NCBI GenBank assembly: GCA_964497475.1
Contig: CAZCDM010000018.1
Location: 1-24,374, forward strand
Origin: CAZCDM01 sp964497475
Lineage (GTDB): Bacteria > Planctomycetota > Phycisphaerae > SM23-33
Length of the DNA: 24,374 bases
Reading direction: 5' to 3'
The translations under genes were made by a program, and so were the position numbers. Below the pieces are notes generated by a model. That model saw only the letters and a list, made by a program, of their open reading frames with translations. It ran no database searches and was not told where the DNA came from. This document shows positions 13,068 to 20,028 of the stretch, piece after piece (the first letter of the stretch is position 1; every line of letters begins with the position of its first letter).

Positions 13068-14546
13068 ATGGAACAGCTGATCGAAACCCTCAACGCGATG
13101 GGCCGGGCGAAGATCGTCCTGCTGGGCGACTTCATGCTCGACGAGTACGTCTACGGCGACATCGAACGCATCAGCCCCGAGGCACCCGTGCCGGTGCTGC
13201 GCGTGGTCCGCCGCGAGATGCGCTGCGGCGGGGCGGCCAATACCGCCCTGGCCATGGCGGCACTGGGGGCCGAGGTCCAGTGCGTCGGCGTCATCGGCAA
13301 GGACGCAGCCGGCGAGGAACTGCTCGGCCTGCTGACCGCGGCCGGCTGCGAAACCAGCGGCCTGCTGCCCCTGGGCGACCGGCCGACGATTCTCAAGCGG
13401 CGCTACGTCGGGCTCGCCCAGCATCGCCATGCCCAGCAGGTGCTCCGCGTGGATGAGGAATCGACCGACGGCCTGGGCGAGGCCCTCGCGATCCGCATGA
13501 GCAAAGCCGTCGCCAAACGGCTGGCCGTGGCCGACCTGCTGGCCGTGGAAGACTACAACAAGGGTGTCGTCGAGGCCGGCGGCGAAATCGCCATCGCAAA
13601 AGCCCGCGCCGCGGCCCTGCCAGTCGTCTGCGACCCGGCCTGCATGGCCGACTACTCCCGCTACCGCGGCGCGACGCTCATTACCCCCAACCGCTTCGAG
13701 GCCTCCCTGGCCAGCGGCGTCGAGATCGAATCCGAAGCATCGATGTCCCAGGCCGCCACAGCCCTGATCGAACGCTTCGACCTTGCCGGCGTGGCCATCA
13801 CGCTCGACAAGCAGGGCGCCTGGCTGCAACCGGCCGGCCAGACCGGCCAGCGCATCCCCACCCGCCCCCGCAGCGTCTACGACGTCACCGGCGCCGGCGA
13901 CGTCGTCATGGCCATGCTCTGCCTGGCCGTGGCCGAGAAGGTCGACCTGCCCCTGGCTGTCGCCCTGGCCAACCTCGCCGGCGGGCTGGAAGTCGAACGC
14001 TTCGGCGTCGTGCCGATCACCCGCGATGAAATCCGCGACGAGATCGAACGCGAGCTTGGCCAGCGCCGCTCGAAAGTGCTCGACCGCACGCAACTATCAG
14101 CCGACCTACAACGCCGCCGGACCGCGGACGGCGAGACCATCGTCTTCACCAACGGCTGCTTCGACATGCTCCACATGGGCCACGTCAACTACCTCCAGCA
14201 GGCACGCGAGCTGGGCACCTGCCTCGTCGTAGCCATCAACAGCGACGACAGCATCCGCCGCCTCAAGGGCCCCAGCCGCCCGATCATCCCCGCCCAGGAG
14301 CGGGCGAACATGCTCGCCGCCCTGGAGTGCATCGACTACGTGACAATTTTCGACGAGGACACCCCCGAGGCCCTGCTCGAACTGCTCTGCCCGGACCTGC
14401 TCGTCAAGGGCGGCTCGACCGATGTCATCGTCGGCGCCGAGATCGTCGAGGGCTACGGCGGGGCCGTCCGCCGGCTGGACCTCGTCCAGGGCCGAAGCAC
14501 GACCGACATCATCAACGAGATCCTATCCCGCCACAACGGCCAGTGA
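13068..14546 (+). CDS. hldE: Bifunctional heptose 7-phosphate kinase / heptose 1-phosphate adenylyltransferase
   Basis: HldE (RfaE) makes ADP-heptose for the LPS inner core. It carries out two non-consecutive steps: phosphorylation of D-glycero-beta-D-manno-heptose 7-phosphate and adenylyl transfer to the 1-phosphate. The 492-aa protein has a PfkB/ribokinase-type domain first (about 1-320), with RISPEAPVPVL (34-44), CGGAANTA (53-60) and the catalytic DVTGAGD with Asp278. A nucleotidyltransferase domain follows (about 356-488), with NGCFDMLHMGH holding the HxGH ATP site (369-372). Both halves look intact. This is good evidence for heptose-containing LPS or a related ADP-heptose use. It has a -10 box six bases before the ATG and no Shine-Dalgarno. 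There is no LPS cluster in the window. Confidence 0.96.
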   Translation: MEQLIETLNAMGRAKIVLLGDFMLDEYVYGDIERISPEAPVPVLRVVRREMRCGGAANTALAMAALGAEVQCVGVIGKDAAGEELLGLLTAAGCETSGLLPLGDRPTILKRRYVGLAQHRHAQQVLRVDEESTDGLGEALAIRMSKAVAKRLAVADLLAVEDYNKGVVEAGGEIAIAKARAAALPVVCDPACMADYSRYRGATLITPNRFEASLASGVEIESEASMSQAATALIERFDLAGVAITLDKQGAWLQPAGQTGQRIPTRPRSVYDVTGAGDVVMAMLCLAVAEKVDLPLAVALANLAGGLEVERFGVVPITRDEIRDEIERELGQRRSKVLDRTQLSADLQRRRTADGETIVFTNGCFDMLHMGHVNYLQQARELGTCLVVAINSDDSIRRLKGPSRPIIPAQERANMLAALECIDYVTIFDEDTPEALLELLCPDLLVKGGSTDVIVGAEIVEGYGGAVRRLDLVQGRSTTDIINEILSRHNGQ

Positions 14547-14647
14547 AACGAACGGGGCCGGGGCCGAAAAATGCTTGCATCGCGGGCCAAAACCCTCTAC
14601 AAGTTCTCGATTCGATATCCTTGACAGGCCCCCGGTGCAGCACGCAA

Positions 14648-15145
14648 ATGAAATTCCTGTTAATTGACAAAATTGAGTCGATCGAGCCCGGCTGCAAGAT
14701 CGTCACCAGCAAGAACCTCACGCTGGCCGAGGAGTATCTCGGCGACCATTTCCCCACCTTCCCGGTCATGCCCGGCGTGCTGATGCTCGAGGGCATGACG
14801 CAGTCGGCCGGTTGGCTGATCCGCCAGGAGCAGGACTGGGCCAACAGTGTGATCACGCTGGCCTCGGCCCGCAACGTCAAGTACGCCTACTTCCTCCGGC
14901 CGGGCAAGACCATCCGCTATGAGGTCGAGCTGAGCAAGATCGACGGCGAGATCGTCAAATGCAAAGGCACGGGCCACGTCGACGACCGCCTGGCCGTCTC
15001 GGCCCGGATCGAGCTGCGTTGCATGAACCTCGCCGACCGACCCGAAGGCTCGGCCACGCTCGACGAAAGCCTCCAGGACCACCACCGCCGCGTCTTTGAC
15101 CTGCTGGGCGGACCGGCCGCCCTGGCCGAAGCTCAACCCCAATAG
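14648..15145 (+). CDS. FabZ-like 3-hydroxyacyl-ACP dehydratase
   Basis: A 165-aa hot-dog-fold dehydratase that should remove water from 3-hydroxyacyl-ACP. The catalytic pair is present: His34 and Glu48 in HFPTFPVMPGVLMLEGMTQ, the same spacing as FabZ. RNVKYAYFLRPGKTIRYEVEL is the typical strand for substrate-tunnel residues. A C-terminal extension of about 30 residues (DESLQDHHRRVFDLLGGP) is unlike housekeeping FabZ. No Shine-Dalgarno precedes the ATG. A perfect TTGACA at 14621-14626 lies too close to the start to have a usable -10. It is followed at once by a palindromic element that begins in its stop codon, and then by the ACP operon. It probably belongs functionally with the second dehydratase and the KS pair. 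The broad family (FabZ/FabA-like) is sure. Confidence 0.9.
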   Translation: MKFLLIDKIESIEPGCKIVTSKNLTLAEEYLGDHFPTFPVMPGVLMLEGMTQSAGWLIRQEQDWANSVITLASARNVKYAYFLRPGKTIRYEVELSKIDGEIVKCKGTGHVDDRLAVSARIELRCMNLADRPEGSATLDESLQDHHRRVFDLLGGPAALAEAQPQ

Positions 15146-15305
15146 GGTACTTTGAAAAATTCAAATTCGGATGTCGCGTAGGATTTTCGCTTTCTGGCAA
15201 AGAGCAAAAAATGGTGTATATGGGCTCATATTCCGCCGTTTTTTGCGATGCCGCCAGGGAGCGAAAAGACCAGCGAGGCCGAAAAGTGAATTTTTCAAGG
15301 TGCCC
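15145..15305 (+). mobile_element. MITE-like long palindromic element, 161 bp
   Basis: Terminal inverted repeats of 19 bases (15145-15163 and 15287-15305) match at 17 positions: GGGTACTTTGAAAAATTCA against the inverted right end. The symmetry continues inward: TTTTCGCT-CTGGC-GCAAAAAA on the left answers TTTTTTGC-GCCAG-AGCGAAAA on the right, leaving a loop near 15215-15235. AATA flanks both ends (15141-15144, 15306-15309), a possible 4-bp target duplication. The element is more AT-rich than its surroundings and has no credible gene. This structure fits a miniature non-autonomous transposon or a REP-like element. As RNA it would be one long hairpin between the dehydratase and ACP genes. Confidence 0.65.
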
Positions 15306-15314
15306 AATAACGCA

Positions 15315-15343
15315 TTGACTTTGGGCCGATCAGCCCGTATACA
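15315..15343 (+). promoter_or_regulatory. Promoter of the ACP-KS operon
   Basis: TTGACT (15315-15320), 17 bases, TATACA (15338-15343); each box is five of six. It lies ten bases right of the palindromic element, so the operon has its own promoter. The predicted start near 15350 gives a leader of about 57 bases ending in AAGGAG. Confidence 0.68.
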
Positions 15344-15406
15344 GTACGATTCGCCGGGCCGCCAGACGGGTCCGACAAGACATGACCATCTAAGGAGACA
15401 TGCCCC

Positions 15407-15796
15407 ATGCCCATGAGTGAACAAGACGTTTTCGAGAAGGTACAGGAAACCCTCGTCGATGCACTCGGCGTTGACGACGACGAAGTCACCCCCGACGCCA
15501 CCCTCACCGGCGACCTCGGTGCCGAGTCCATCGACTTCCTCGACATCGTCTTCCGGCTGGAAAAGACGTTCGACATCAAGATTCCACGCGGCGAGCTCTT
15601 CCCCGACAATATCCTCAACAACCCGGACCTCGTCCAGGACGGCAAGCTCACCGACGCCGGCCTGAGCCAGCTGAAAGAACGCATGCCCCACGCCGATTTC
15701 AGCGACTTCGAGCAGGACCCGGACATCAACAAGATGGCCGAGCTGTTCAAGGTCCAGACCATCGTCAACTACATCATGACCAAGGTCAGCGGCTAA
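15407..15796 (+). CDS. Acyl carrier protein, long form (129 aa)
   Basis: Carries the growing acyl chain on a 4'-phosphopantetheine attached to Ser41 in GAESIDFLDIVFRLEK (the usual DSL is ESI here). Normal ACPs have about 78 residues. This one has 129, with an extra block of about 45 residues (roughly 64-108, NILNNPDLVQDGKLTDAGLSQ and on) between helix II-III and the last helix (FKVQTIVNYIMTKV). The insert is not repetitive and contains a helix-like LTDAGLSQLKERM. AAGGAG at 15392-15397 lies nine bases before the ATG at 15407; an ATG at 15413 is in frame but too far from it. First gene of the operon, 14 bases before the next dehydratase. The insert may be a docking surface for the partner enzymes. 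Confidence 0.92.
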   Translation: MPMSEQDVFEKVQETLVDALGVDDDEVTPDATLTGDLGAESIDFLDIVFRLEKTFDIKIPRGELFPDNILNNPDLVQDGKLTDAGLSQLKERMPHADFSDFEQDPDINKMAELFKVQTIVNYIMTKVSG

Positions 15797-15810
15797 GACC
15801 GGAGCAGGCC

Positions 15811-16293
15811 ATGCGCTGGATGTGGATCGACGCATTTCAGGAGTTTGAACCAGGCCAGCGGGCAGTCTCTGTCAAGAACGTCACCATGGCCGAGGAGCAT
15901 CTCCACGACCATTGGCCCGGCTGGCCGATTCATCCCCCGACGCTTATGATCGAAGGCATGGCCCAAACGGGCGGCATTCTCGTCGGGCAGATGGGCAACT
16001 TCCAGCATGACGTGGTCCTCGCGAAAATCTCCAAGGCCGAGTTCACCGACACCGCCGGACCCGGCGACCAGCTGACCTACGAAGCTGTCCTCGAAAACTA
16101 CTCCGACCAGGCCGCCAGCGTCGCCGGCACGGTACGCAAGAACGGCCAGGTCATCGGCGAGATCAGCCTGATGTTCTCCCATGCCGATAACGCCATGCAG
16201 GGCGGGCTCGACCTGCCCGAGCATTTCGTCTGGGGCGAGCAGTTCACCCGCCTGATCGCACCGTTCACCAACGCCGAGGCCGCCCGTGACTGA
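15811..16293 (+). CDS. Second FabZ/FabA-like dehydratase
   Basis: A 160-aa hot-dog-fold enzyme paralogous to the one at 14648. The catalytic residues are His34 and Glu48 in HWPGWPIHPPTLMIEGMAQ. The helix cap differs: HPP replaces the usual MPG, which may change the shape of the acyl tunnel. The middle has the typical KISKAEFTDTAGPGDQLTYEAVL strand pair. A GGAGCAGG lies just before the ATG. Its end overlaps the GTG start of the next gene by eight bases, so translation is coupled. Two different dehydratases in one cluster suggest repeated double-bond formation, or a division of labour between chain lengths, as in aryl-polyene systems. It could also act as an isomerase like FabA; the sequence alone does not decide. 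Confidence 0.88.
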   Translation: MRWMWIDAFQEFEPGQRAVSVKNVTMAEEHLHDHWPGWPIHPPTLMIEGMAQTGGILVGQMGNFQHDVVLAKISKAEFTDTAGPGDQLTYEAVLENYSDQAASVAGTVRKNGQVIGEISLMFSHADNAMQGGLDLPEHFVWGEQFTRLIAPFTNAEAARD

Positions 16294-17608
16294 CCGCCGC
16301 ATCGTCATCACCGGCCTCGGTGCCGTCACGCCTCTGGGCGTGGGCATGGACGAGACCTGGGCTGGGCTCAACGAGCCCCGCGCCGGCGTCAAGACCATCG
16401 ACCTGTTCGCACCGGGCGAGTTCCGCTGCAAGAACGCCGGGCAGATCGACGATTTCTCCGCACGCAAGTTCGTCCCCAAGAGCTACCGCAAGGCCGTCAA
16501 GGTCATGGCCCGCGATATCGAAATCGCCGTGGCCGCGGCCGACCTGGCCGTCCGCGATGCCGGGCTGGTCACCGCCGGCACGGCCGAGAATGACGATGAC
16601 CCACCCACCGTCCCGGCCAAGCGGTTCGGCTGCAATATCGGCGCCGGGCTGATCTGTGCCGAACTCGACGAACTCGGCCAGGCCGTCAACACCTCCCTCA
16701 CCGGCGGCACGTTCGACCTCAAGACCTGGGGCACGCAGGGCATGACCAACCTCACGCCCCTGTGGCTGCTGAAGTACCTGCCCAACATGCTCAGCTGCCA
16801 CGTCACGATCATCCACGACGCCCGAGGCCCGAGCAACTGCATCACCTGCGGCGACGCATCGGCTCACCTGTCGGTCTGCGAGTCGGCCATGTACATCCAG
16901 CGCAACGTCGCCGATGTCGTCATCGCCGGGGCCGCCGAAAGCAAACTCAACCCCATGGGCCTGCTGCGGCAGGAGCTGCTCGGGCGGCTGTGCAACAGCG
17001 GCAACGACACGCCCGCCTCGGCCATCCGCCCCTTCGATACCGACCACGCCGGCCTGGCCATCGGCGAAGGCGGCGCCCTGCTGATCCTCGAAGAACTCGA
17101 ACACGCCAAAGCCCGCAGCGCGAAGATCTATGCCGAACTCGTCGGCTGCGGCGCTGCCTGCGACCCGGCCGCGACCGACGTCGAACGACCCACCGCGGGC
17201 AACCTGCACCTCGCCACCCGCACCGCCATGCAGACCGCCGGGCTCGGCAGCGAAGAGATCGACGCCCTCGTCGCCTACGGCACGGCCGTACCGGGCGAAG
17301 ACCGCACCGAAACCGACGCCTGGACTCAGGCCCTCGGCGACCGCGCCGGGCAGATTCCCGCCATCAGCTTCACCGGCTCGACCGGCTCGATGTTCGCCGG
17401 CCATGGCGCGGTCCAGCTGGCCGTAGCCGCCCGCATGCTCGCCGACCAGGCCGTGCCCCCCACCGCAAACTTCCAGGCCCCCGCCGAGGGCTGCTCGCTG
17501 AACCTCGCCGACGCACCCCGACAGGCCGAGATCAACACCGTCCTGACCGGCGCCTACACCGTCGGCGGCCAGAGCGGCGCCTGCATCCTCAAGAGGTACG
17601 CCGAATGA
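16286..17608 (+). CDS. Catalytically degenerate beta-ketoacyl synthase, chain-length-factor-like
   Basis: A complete thiolase-fold KS (440 aa) that has lost all three catalytic residues. In the nucleophile-elbow region GPSNCITCGDASAH, ungapped alignment with the next gene puts Asp190 where the Cys should be. The HGTGT motif is YGTAV (Tyr331 for His). The KSMxGH motif is STGSMF, with Ser368 for His and no Lys. Such loss is the mark of KS-beta or chain-length-factor subunits, which pair with an active KS. The start is GTG at 16286, overlapping the dehydratase stop. The stop overlaps the start of the active KS as ATGA, so the two should be made in equal amounts. Cys185 and Cys188 nearby are not at the canonical position. 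The role is inferred from residues and coupling. Confidence 0.87.
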   Translation: MTDRRIVITGLGAVTPLGVGMDETWAGLNEPRAGVKTIDLFAPGEFRCKNAGQIDDFSARKFVPKSYRKAVKVMARDIEIAVAAADLAVRDAGLVTAGTAENDDDPPTVPAKRFGCNIGAGLICAELDELGQAVNTSLTGGTFDLKTWGTQGMTNLTPLWLLKYLPNMLSCHVTIIHDARGPSNCITCGDASAHLSVCESAMYIQRNVADVVIAGAAESKLNPMGLLRQELLGRLCNSGNDTPASAIRPFDTDHAGLAIGEGGALLILEELEHAKARSAKIYAELVGCGAACDPAATDVERPTAGNLHLATRTAMQTAGLGSEEIDALVAYGTAVPGEDRTETDAWTQALGDRAGQIPAISFTGSTGSMFAGHGAVQLAVAARMLADQAVPPTANFQAPAEGCSLNLADAPRQAEINTVLTGAYTVGGQSGACILKRYAE

Positions 17609-18888
17609 ACCGCCGCGTCGTCATCACCGGCATGGGGACGATCAACCCCCTGGCCCACTCCGTCCAGGCCACCTGGGATGCCCTCCTGGCCGGCAAGAGC
17701 GGCGCCCGCCCGATCGAACTGTTCGACGGCAGCACCTTCCCGACCACCTTCGCCGCCCAGGTCAAGGACTTCGACTTCGCGTCGCTGTTCTCCCACGCCG
17801 CCGCCCACGCCACCGCGGGCCGACACTGCCAGTTCGCCCTGGCAGCGGCCGAGCAGGCCTGGAGCGAATCGGGCCTGGGCGACTGGGCCGAGTTCAACCA
17901 CGACCGCCTCGGCGTCTACCTCGGCTCGGGCGAAGGCAGCCTGGACTTCGAACACTTCGTCTCCCTGCTCGTGGATGCATGGGGCGAACGCGAAATCGAC
18001 ACGACCCGCTGGCCGGTACTGGCCTATGAGCGGATGAACCTCTACCGCGAGGTCGAGCAGGAATCCAACATGGTCGTGACCCATCTGGCCAACGAGTACC
18101 AGGCCCGCGGCCCGGGCTACAACGTGCTGACCGCCTGCGCCGCCTCCACCCAGGCCATCGGCGAAGCCGTCTGCCAGATCCGCGCCGGCCTGGCCGATAC
18201 GATCCTCTCCGGCGGCGCCCACAGCATGATCCACCCCTTCGGCGTGACGGGCTTTAACCGCCTGACCGCCCTCTCGCAGCGGAACGACAACTACAAAACC
18301 GCCAGCCGACCCTTCGACCTGACCCGCGACGGATTCGTCATCGGCGAGGGCGCGAGCATCCTCGTGCTCGAAGCCTACGACCAGGCCGTCGCACGCGGCG
18401 CGACCATCCTCGCCGAAGTCATCGGCTACGGCGCCTCCGCCGACGCCTTCCGCATTACCGACCAGGACCCCGAAGGCGACGGCGCCGCGACCAGCATGGC
18501 GTCGGCCATGGCCGACGCCGGCTGCAAGCCGACCGACATCGACTACATTTCCGCCCACGGAACCGGCACGAAGCAGAACGACCAGGTCGAGACGCTCGCG
18601 ATCAAGCGGGCCTTCGGCGACCACGCCCCGCACGTGCCCGTCAGCAGCGTCAAGAGCATGCTCGGCCATCTCATCGCCGCGGCCGGCGCGACCGAACTGA
18701 TCACCTGCATCCTCGCCCTGCGGGATCAGGTCCTCCCGCCGACGATGCATCTGGAACATCCCGACCCGGACTGCGACCTGGACTACATCCCCAACCAGCC
18801 CCGCCAGGCCGACGTCAAGACGGTCATGAGCAACTCGATGGGCTTCGGCGGGCAGAACAACACGCTGATCCTCATCGCCGGCGAGTAA
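17605..18888 (+). CDS. Beta-ketoacyl-ACP synthase, active (KS-alpha-like, FabF family)
   Basis: Condenses an acyl group with a malonyl-ACP unit. All catalytic residues are visible in the 427-aa protein: Cys178 in GPGYNVLTACAAS, His318 in AHGTGTKQND, Lys350 and His355 in VSSVKSMLGHLIAAAGATE. The glycine-rich end SNSMGFGGQNNT is normal for FabF. The start overlaps the stop of the degenerate KS by four bases, which argues for a heterodimer. In actinomycete type II polyketide clusters the active KS comes first; here the order is reversed. No ketoreductase, enoyl reductase or malonyl transferase is in the window; these may come from the housekeeping pathway. A function in ordinary fatty-acid synthesis is possible but less likely, given the neighbours. 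Confidence 0.92.
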   Translation: MNRRVVITGMGTINPLAHSVQATWDALLAGKSGARPIELFDGSTFPTTFAAQVKDFDFASLFSHAAAHATAGRHCQFALAAAEQAWSESGLGDWAEFNHDRLGVYLGSGEGSLDFEHFVSLLVDAWGEREIDTTRWPVLAYERMNLYREVEQESNMVVTHLANEYQARGPGYNVLTACAASTQAIGEAVCQIRAGLADTILSGGAHSMIHPFGVTGFNRLTALSQRNDNYKTASRPFDLTRDGFVIGEGASILVLEAYDQAVARGATILAEVIGYGASADAFRITDQDPEGDGAATSMASAMADAGCKPTDIDYISAHGTGTKQNDQVETLAIKRAFGDHAPHVPVSSVKSMLGHLIAAAGATELITCILALRDQVLPPTMHLEHPDPDCDLDYIPNQPRQADVKTVMSNSMGFGGQNNTLILIAGE

Positions 18889-18904
18889 CGCCCCCGGCCG
18901 ACTC

Positions 18905-18934
18905 TCGACATCTCCGCCGCCCACCGTCTATACT
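18905..18934 (+). promoter_or_regulatory. Promoter of the FAD oxidoreductase gene, leaderless type
   Basis: TCGACA (18905-18910), 18 bases, TATACT (18929-18934), then six bases to the ATG at 18941. Both boxes match five of six. No Shine-Dalgarno is present. Confidence 0.55.
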
Positions 18935-18940
18935 CCTGCC

Positions 18941-19969
18941 ATGGATTCTGCGAACATTCTTCTCGTCGGAGCCGGCCCGATCGGCCTGGAGATGGGCGCC
19001 GCCCTGACGGCCGCCGGTGCAACCTGCCGCCACATCGAGGCCGGCGTCATCGGCCAGACGATCTGGTCGCTCTGGCCCCGCAATACCGAGTTCCTCTCCG
19101 CACCGGACGAGATCGCCCTGGCCGGCGTGCCCCTGGCCGACGTGCGACAGTACCGCGTGCTCAACGAAGACTACCTCGCCTACCTGCGGACGGTCGCCGC
19201 CGTGCGGAACCTCACCGTCCGCACCCACACCCGCCTGAGGAGCCTCCTGCCAGACGACGCCGGCTGGACGGCCACGCTGCAAACCCCCACCGGCGAAGAT
19301 GAAGCCCTCCGCGCCGAGCGGGTGATCCTGGCCACGGGCGACATGCACAGCCCGGCCCGGCTGGGCGTCCCCGGCGAGGACCTGCCCCACGTCTACCACG
19401 CCTATCGCGACATCCATCAGTTCTTCGCCCGGCGGGTGCTGGTCGTGGGCGATGGCAATGGCGCGGTCGAGACGGCCATCCGCTGCAGCCGTATCGGCTG
19501 CGAGGTGGCCCTGACCTGCTGGGATGCGGACCTGCCGTGGGACCGCATCAGCCATAAGTTCGCCGCCCTGCTGCGGGACCTCATCGACGCCGGCCGCATC
19601 CGGTTGCTGACCGGTCAGGTCGTCACGGCCATCGACCCCGCCGGAGCCACGCTCGCCGCAGCCAACCCCGACCACACCCCCCGGCACGGCACGGAACATC
19701 ACACACCGGCCGATGCGGTCGTCATCCAGATCGGCTACCGCGCCGATACCGACCTGCTGCACCAAGCGGGCGTGACCTTCGAGCCGGACGGCTCGCCCGC
19801 AATCGACCCGCAGACGATGGAAACCACCGCGGCGGGCCTTTACCTGGTCGGAACGGCCATAGCAGCCGGGCGATGCGAGTTCCCCGTATTCATCCAGAAC
19901 GGTCATGCCCATGTCGGGCGGGTCGTCGACGCCCTGGGCCTGGACCGGCCAGGCTGGCTCACCGAATGA
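18941..19969 (+). CDS. FAD/NAD(P)-dependent oxidoreductase, YpdA-like
   Basis: A 342-aa two-dinucleotide-fold flavoprotein. The FAD-binding GAGPIGLE (10-17) opens the protein. ATGD (131-134) closes the first fold, and the NAD(P) site GDGNGAVE (170-177) follows. The end, GLYLVGTAIAAGRCEFPVF with QNGHAHVGRVV, is the kind of FAD-contact tail seen in the YpdA/thioredoxin-reductase-like group. There is no CxxC, so it is not a classical thioredoxin reductase. YpdA proteins are known as bacillithiol-disulfide reductases in Firmicutes, but many homologues have other substrates. Genome context suggests either redox work for the nearby lipid genes or a low-molecular-weight thiol. The ATG at 18941 lies six bases after a -10 box and has no Shine-Dalgarno. 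Confidence 0.82.
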   Translation: MDSANILLVGAGPIGLEMGAALTAAGATCRHIEAGVIGQTIWSLWPRNTEFLSAPDEIALAGVPLADVRQYRVLNEDYLAYLRTVAAVRNLTVRTHTRLRSLLPDDAGWTATLQTPTGEDEALRAERVILATGDMHSPARLGVPGEDLPHVYHAYRDIHQFFARRVLVVGDGNGAVETAIRCSRIGCEVALTCWDADLPWDRISHKFAALLRDLIDAGRIRLLTGQVVTAIDPAGATLAAANPDHTPRHGTEHHTPADAVVIQIGYRADTDLLHQAGVTFEPDGSPAIDPQTMETTAAGLYLVGTAIAAGRCEFPVFIQNGHAHVGRVVDALGLDRPGWLTE

Positions 19970-19981
19970 CCCTGCTTTTTC

Positions 19982-20010
19982 TTGTGATCGCCCACTTGGT
20001 TGGCTACCAT
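19982..20010 (+). promoter_or_regulatory. Candidate promoter of the alpha/beta hydrolase gene
   Basis: TTGTGA (19982-19987), 17 bases, TACCAT (20005-20010). The predicted start near 20017 gives a leader of about a dozen bases with no Shine-Dalgarno. The match is moderate, but the spacing is ideal and the position right. Confidence 0.42.
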
Positions 20011-20028
20011 AAACCAGTCGCATAGACC

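Noticed and set aside
14621..14626. Perfect TTGACA before the first dehydratase
   Set aside because: The matching -10 position would overlap the start codon and reads GCAAAT. Probably chance, unless the true start is further downstream.
14648..18888. Ladderane-type cluster
   Set aside because: Ladderane candidate clusters carry radical SAM and phytoene-desaturase-like genes, none of which are here, and the base composition does not suggest an anammox genome.
19940..19985. Possible terminator after the FAD oxidoreductase (GCCA-GGC-TGGC, then a T-run)
   Set aside because: The four-pair stem lies inside the coding region and the T-run is more than 20 bases away, so it does not form an intrinsic terminator.
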